Assembly (NCBI RefSeq): GCF_000247695.1
Contig: NW_004624743.1
Coordinates: 5,764,136-5,828,135 of the forward strand
DNA from: Heterocephalus glaber
Lineage: Eukaryota > Chordata > Mammalia > Rodentia > Bathyergidae
Direction: 5' to 3'
DNA: 64,000 nucleotides
Position 1 is the stretch's first letter, and the number at the start of each line of letters is the position of its first letter. This document shows, piece after piece, positions 59,341 through 64,000 of this stretch. The notes under the pieces are model-generated. The model had not been told where the DNA came from. It searched no databases and saw only the letters and a list, made by a program, of their open reading frames with translations. The position numbers and the translations under genes are program-made.

Positions 59341-60340
59341 AAACATATAAATTAGAAAAAGTGTGGTTTATGCTATTTTATTTTTCTTAAATACAAATTT
59401 GGTGTTCAACACTATGTGACTTTATAAAGTTTTATAACTCTATCCAGTCATAACCTAGTGTTGTGGGGCATGGAGTTGGTGCTTATGGTTAAGATTTTAA
59501 GCTTAAGGTTGAATTTTACTCTTTTTCATAAAAGAATGAAAAAATAATGATCTACACATCATAAGAGGGGTGATGAATTCAAAGTTTCTCTTCATGATAC
59601 AAAACTATTATATAATTTAGTTGATTTAACAAATAGTTTTAATTACCTCTCAAAAGTTCAAAACAAATATTTTTAAAGATATTTAAAGTAGCAAAAAGTG
59701 AAGATAATGAGAATGAGGTGAAATTTTTATTTAAAATACCATCACATTTTTTCAAGTAAGGTTTGCATGGTCAGATTTAGTAATATTAAGAACATGGGCT
59801 CACATCTCTTCATTGAAAACTTTGTCGAATATCTCAGGATAGTGAATGAGAATGGTAAGTAGTGACAGTGGCACCTAAAATCGGCCACATCAGATCCTCC
59901 AGGAGGGTTAAATTTTCAAGAAGAAAGTAACATAACTTTTACACACAGAAACAGAAATTTTTCTTCCAATGGTAATTTAAAATCAATGTGGATATTTACA
60001 GTAGATGCAAGGCTGATATGAATTTTAGATGCTTCAGTTATGTTTTGTGCAGCATATCAACTGTTTTTACCCTGGTCTGTCATGAGATGCTTTGTGGAAT
60101 ACTTGGTGAAAAGAGCGGTATTATTCAGTAGTCACACTAAATATATACATATTAAATGTATAGTAAATGTCTTTACTATAATCATATATCTAGCTTCATT
60201 TTAAACTTAGAAGTTGTGTTGCCCTGTTCCATAAAAATTTCCGATATCACACTACTTAGCATATTTGCTAACCATACTTTATCGACATTTTGCCATATTT
60301 AAATTCAAATTCTTCTATTCCTTTGTCACTGGGTAGAATA
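59341..60340. other. AT-rich unassigned DNA
   Basis: No gene or recognised repeat. Confidence 0.45.
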
Positions 60341-60565
60341 TGTGTGACCGTGTATGGATGTGAAAATCAGTGATTCACTGGCCTTGGATGTGAGTGCATC
60401 CTTGAGAGAGAGGAGAGAGGGGGGCCTTGTGCTTTCCAACCCTCCCGTGTGCTTGATCTTGGCCGTGTACCCCATGTCACTCGGGCGCACACCCACTTCC
60501 CACCATTCCCACTCAATAGAGCAGAGCCAAGACACTGCTTCTGAACTATACTTTCTTCATTTCTA
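60341..60565. other. Small GC-richer patch, unassigned
   Basis: Contains GGGGGGCC, CACTCGGGCGCACACCC and several CpGs. Frames of about 70 codons are open on both strands. No promoter or repeat identity can be given. Confidence 0.3.
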
Positions 60566-61700
60566 GAAGACTTTTATCATCAGGCTAGCATTAGCATAAG
60601 GGGAGGGCCCTGTGTCTGAAAAGTTAATGCTACTTTCCAAACTGAAGCTCTTCTCTGGTGACTGGACTCGAGCACAAAGTTGATAGAATGCAATTACATT
60701 GAGTTACATTGAGTTCTTATGTATTTTGCACCTCTGACTCTCTCTTGCTATTTGTAAATCTCTATACTACTTGCTAAATCTGTTAAGCTCTACAATTGCA
60801 TGTTACTAACCATTATATTTTTAGTAATCTTGGTATCTCCCTCTCCTCTAAATAAATGACTTACCCTTCTAAGCATTACTCCCTACTCAGCATTGAGGAT
60901 ACAAGTCATCAGATGAAAACTGTTAGTTCCACCTCAAAACAGTCATAATTTCTATATTTGTTATTGGCTTTCACTTATTAAAGTTTTAAGAACACTGATC
61001 AACAAGGCTGCCATAGTTGCTCATAATGAGGGAATCCATACAATTCATATTTATTGAGGTAACTTGGAAGGCCAGATAATAAGTAGACAGTCCTGTGTAA
61101 GGTCATATCCTTTGTCAGATATCATTGTCCTGCTGGGTAGATGAGCCGTGTCCCAGAGGAGACCCTGCAGATCATTGTGAGGGCATTAGTAGCCTGTGGT
61201 CATGGCCATTACTCTGCCTATGAAAGCTGAGAAATGTTCCTCTGAGATTAGCATATCTCTGTGGAGAAAATCTATACTGTTATATTCTTGCAGCTTCACA
61301 CAATGGCCTTACTATATGATGCTAAACATTTACTCTTTATTTGAGTAGAACATTAAATTAATGTTGAATTGCACTCAAATTCTTATGAAAGTATGTGTGA
61401 CAACCACATTAATTCCAAATGAATTCATTTTGATTACTGCTCCTACAATGACTACAAATGAGGTAACACTGAAATGACACTAAAGGACGTTCTCATTAAA
61501 ATGGAATAAGGGACACAACAGTTATACAGTGTCTGAACTATTTTTGTAACAAGTTTATATATGAATCTCTAAATCCTAATAACTGTTTTAATGATGGACA
61601 ATTATTGGCATTAGCAAAGATTTTGAATGGGGGTAGCTGCTTCTTTAAGTTCTACATTAAAGGAATAACCTAAACTCTCCCTTCATTTGATAGATTTTTG
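60566..61700. other. Unassigned DNA
   Basis: No gene or recognised repeat. 61110-61280 has more balanced base composition without coding signal. Confidence 0.4.
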
Positions 61701-62050
61701 CAGATTTTCTGGGTCTTTTGATGAAAGTGGGAAAGGCTTCCATGGTTGTGGAGAAGGACCCTATTCTGACAGCAGGTGTTGATCCCCAGCCAGCTGACCG
61801 GCAGCAGAATGAGCAGGGTGTTGGGGAATGCCATGTTTATTTTGTCACTCCTCCAGGTGCTGACCCTTTTCCTGATGCCGCAGGAGGGAATTCCAAATCA
61901 CTGTCCAGTCTATGTCCCCTTGGACGGGTGCTTCCTAGAACTGGACTTCGAATACAAACCTGCCCAAGAGCAGTGCTGCTGAAAGTCCCAAGGCTCCAGA
62001 TGGCTGTAGCTACTTAGCAGAGAAAAAGCAAGTAGAAAGGTTTTTGATAT
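61700..62050. other. Balanced-composition block with two overlapping frames
   Basis: Plus-strand frames of 99 codons (61718-62017) and 68 codons (61776-61982) overlap in different phases, so at most one could be real. Neither resembles a protein I know. No splice pattern or poly(A) is evident. An old LTR or a retropseudogene piece is possible. Confidence 0.2.
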
Positions 62051-64000
62051 TCTCCCGAGGCCTCTACAAAATCAGTGGGCAAGCCTATTCGGTCACTGGC
62101 AGAATGAAAATGAATGAATGGGTAGGATTAAAGCATAACATGTGATGCGTATCAAAACATGCCCAGGGAAGATAACACGTGTGCCTTCATAAGGTCTGAG
62201 CTCACTGACGTCTACTCTGTGCCAAGCGCTAGTGCCATGGGCTGAGACACATCGGCTGAACGAGGTCAGGACATGAGCCGACAGACAATCCAGACCCAAT
62301 CGGTGTTTTAGTTACCTTTGAATCAGTCCAAAGACCACTCTTTCTTACTAGTTAAATGACCACATATCTGCTGTACTTCAAGTATTCCAACAGGGCTCTG
62401 TTGATTATGTTTGTGTAATATCAGCACCTTCTTAATTATAAAGTCATGCCCAATGTCATTGTTACTTGAGACAAATTGTGCATGACACCCTAAAAAGATG
62501 GTGTTACTCAATATTTGCAATCTCATTGCTATTGATTTTTATTGGGGCATATCATTATAGGTGAGATTTTTTTTCTTTTTGTTATCCTAAATGCTTCTCA
62601 AATATTCTCAATGCTGAAACAAATTAAAGTTACAGTGAGGACCTTGTTCAGCTCAGTTCCAGGATGCATTCTTAAAGTTAAAAATGGAGAGGTGGAGAAT
62701 GGGAGACATGTGATTTTAAGTAACTTCCCAATGGTACTCTAATGTCAAGTTCTTATAAAAAACAAAAAATCTCTCCCTTAGTGGCTACACTGATATGAAT
62801 CATGCACTGGCAGGTGTCTCCATGGTGTCCGTATCTCACATTTTTTGGTTTTAAACCTCTGTTTTTCTATTTATTCCTCAGCCTGAAACTTTAATAAGTT
62901 CACCTTAAAATAATAACCAGGATCATCAAGTATTTAGAGCAAATCTGAATTTCTGCATCTCTCTGCATCTTCTGGAACTTTTCTGTAGAAGCAACCTTTT
63001 TCTGAATCCGTTGTCTTCTCTATTTGACATAATACAATTAGGATGATCAATAAATGATAAGTAGACAGATAATCCAATGAAAGGAGCTAGGTTTCAAAGG
63101 GGATACATACATTTTAAGCTATTTTTTTGCTTTTCTTACCAGAACTTTATTCAAGTGTCAATAAAACATAGTACATATTACAATACATAGAAAAATAATT
63201 CCTCTGCTACTTATGTCAGATTACCAGGGAAAGATTACATTGCTCTTCCCATATATGTCATACAATATTCACAAAGGATCATTTATTGGAGGATGCTTTT
63301 ATTATTCATGCTTAAAATGGAGAAGAAAATGTCCATCTCATTGTGAAAGATTCCTCTCAATCTCTTTTTCAAGTTCTCAGCTCTTTAGTCCCACACTGTG
63401 CATTCCTGGGTCAATTCACTCCTCCCACCAGTTTTTAAGTCAATTTAATAGATGCAGAAATTCCAATCAACAGCCTGAGGACCCTTGCTCTCCATAGGAC
63501 TTTCCTCAAATGGTTCCCTGTGATTTGAGATCCTGGAGTACGGTCATGATTTCCAGCTGCCTGCTCTGCTTCGCAGCTGTTTTCAATTCTAATCAGGACT
63601 GATGCAGAGTGCTTCACAGGAGGGGCCCGTATGTGTTCCATTGTCTCTAGGTCAAAGACTCTGACAGGAATAGACTTTTTTCATTCTCCTAATTTTCTAC
63701 TGCTTCTTCTTCAAATAGCCCTACACTGAACACTGCTCAAAGGACTTTCCTCTTTTTTTCCTACAGAGCGAAATTAAATTTCACCTAAGCATAAGATGAT
63801 ACCTAAAATCAAAGATACTAGAAATGGATAAGCACCATGCCTTTATCTGACCTCTGGAGTATGTTTTAATTCTCCGGATTGATAGAAAATGAACTTTGAA
63901 TTGTAAGTGAGTGTAGCCTGGTCACAAGGTGGCTTTGGCCTCACTACAGTGTGTGCTGTTTGCATCACCATGTGCTGTGCAAGTTCTTCCCCTCCTCTTC
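62051..64000. other. Unassigned DNA to the window end
   Basis: No gene or recognised repeat is supported. Several 60-95-codon frames on both strands have no motif. Confidence 0.4.

Noticed and set aside
61718..62017. 99-codon plus frame as a possible gene
   Set aside because: A second phase is also open over the same bases, no homology is recognised, and no splice or poly(A) context is present; kept only as an unassigned block.
1..64000. CRISPR array, prokaryotic operon or phage-like content
   Set aside because: No regularly spaced repeats, no dense coding, no Shine-Dalgarno organisation; the SINE/LINE/LTR content is mammalian.

Overview
This window looks like a piece of a placental-mammal genome, and the repeats point to a rodent. 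It is AT-rich and CpG-poor. It carries ID-type (tRNA-derived) SINEs, chimeric ID+B1 (B4-like) SINEs, MaLR LTRs of the ORR1/MT style, one lineage-specific type of L1 3' end seen four times, and older mammal-wide MIR, L2, L1M and MLT1 relics. The ID copies share a tRNA-like body (A box TAGCTCAGTGG, B box GTTCGATCC) and mostly end in GGTACC plus an A-rich tail. I did not recognise this as the mouse or rat form and cannot name the genus.

No protein-coding gene, exon chain, multi-copy rRNA or intact tRNA gene could be supported. The longest open frames are about 60-166 codons, start and stop without splice or family support, and often lie inside antisense LINEs or low-complexity tracts. I read the window as intergenic or deep intronic DNA. 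Two short minus-strand frames (33361-33738 and 21617-21877) are listed only as weak candidates.

Layout: 1-4.1 kb, unassigned AT-rich DNA with a CA microsatellite. 4.1-7.7 kb, the 5' part of an old antisense L1 containing a 0.13 kb internal direct duplication. 7.7-11 kb, mostly unassigned, with a GC-richer block at 10.4-10.9 kb. 11.0-13.2 kb, a SINE followed by a decayed sense L1 3' half. 13.3-13.6 kb, a CpG-bearing hairpin patch and a 36-nt truncated U2 snRNA retrocopy with long target-site duplications. 14.3-19 kb, L1 3' ends, several antisense ID SINEs, a MIR relic, a three-unit minisatellite and a SINE pair sharing one target duplication. 19.8-21.2 kb, antisense L1 pieces. 23-24 kb, an ID SINE and an L2 relic. 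26-27.5 kb, a CpG-containing GC-richer patch and an L1 3' stub. 29.5 kb, an old ID SINE with a GGAT microsatellite. 32.65-33.06 kb, a MaLR solo LTR with a 5-bp target duplication. 34.25-34.76 kb, an ERVL-like LTR. 36.7 kb, an ID SINE with a 17-bp target duplication. 37.6-39.6 kb, an antisense L1 interrupted by a 146-bp younger L1 stub. 39.7-40.1 kb, B1 and ID-B1 relics. 45.2-46.2 kb, two old LTRs. 46.5-49.0 kb, a decayed antisense L1. 49.4, 50.5 and 51.3 kb, SINEs. 51.5-64 kb, mostly unassigned DNA with a few GC-richer blocks.

Nothing suggests an undescribed gene system. The most informative structures are retrotransposition footprints: the truncated U2 copy, the paired SINEs, the nested L1 stub and the internally deleted SINE. 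All were read by eye; family names are from remembered consensus features, not a database search.
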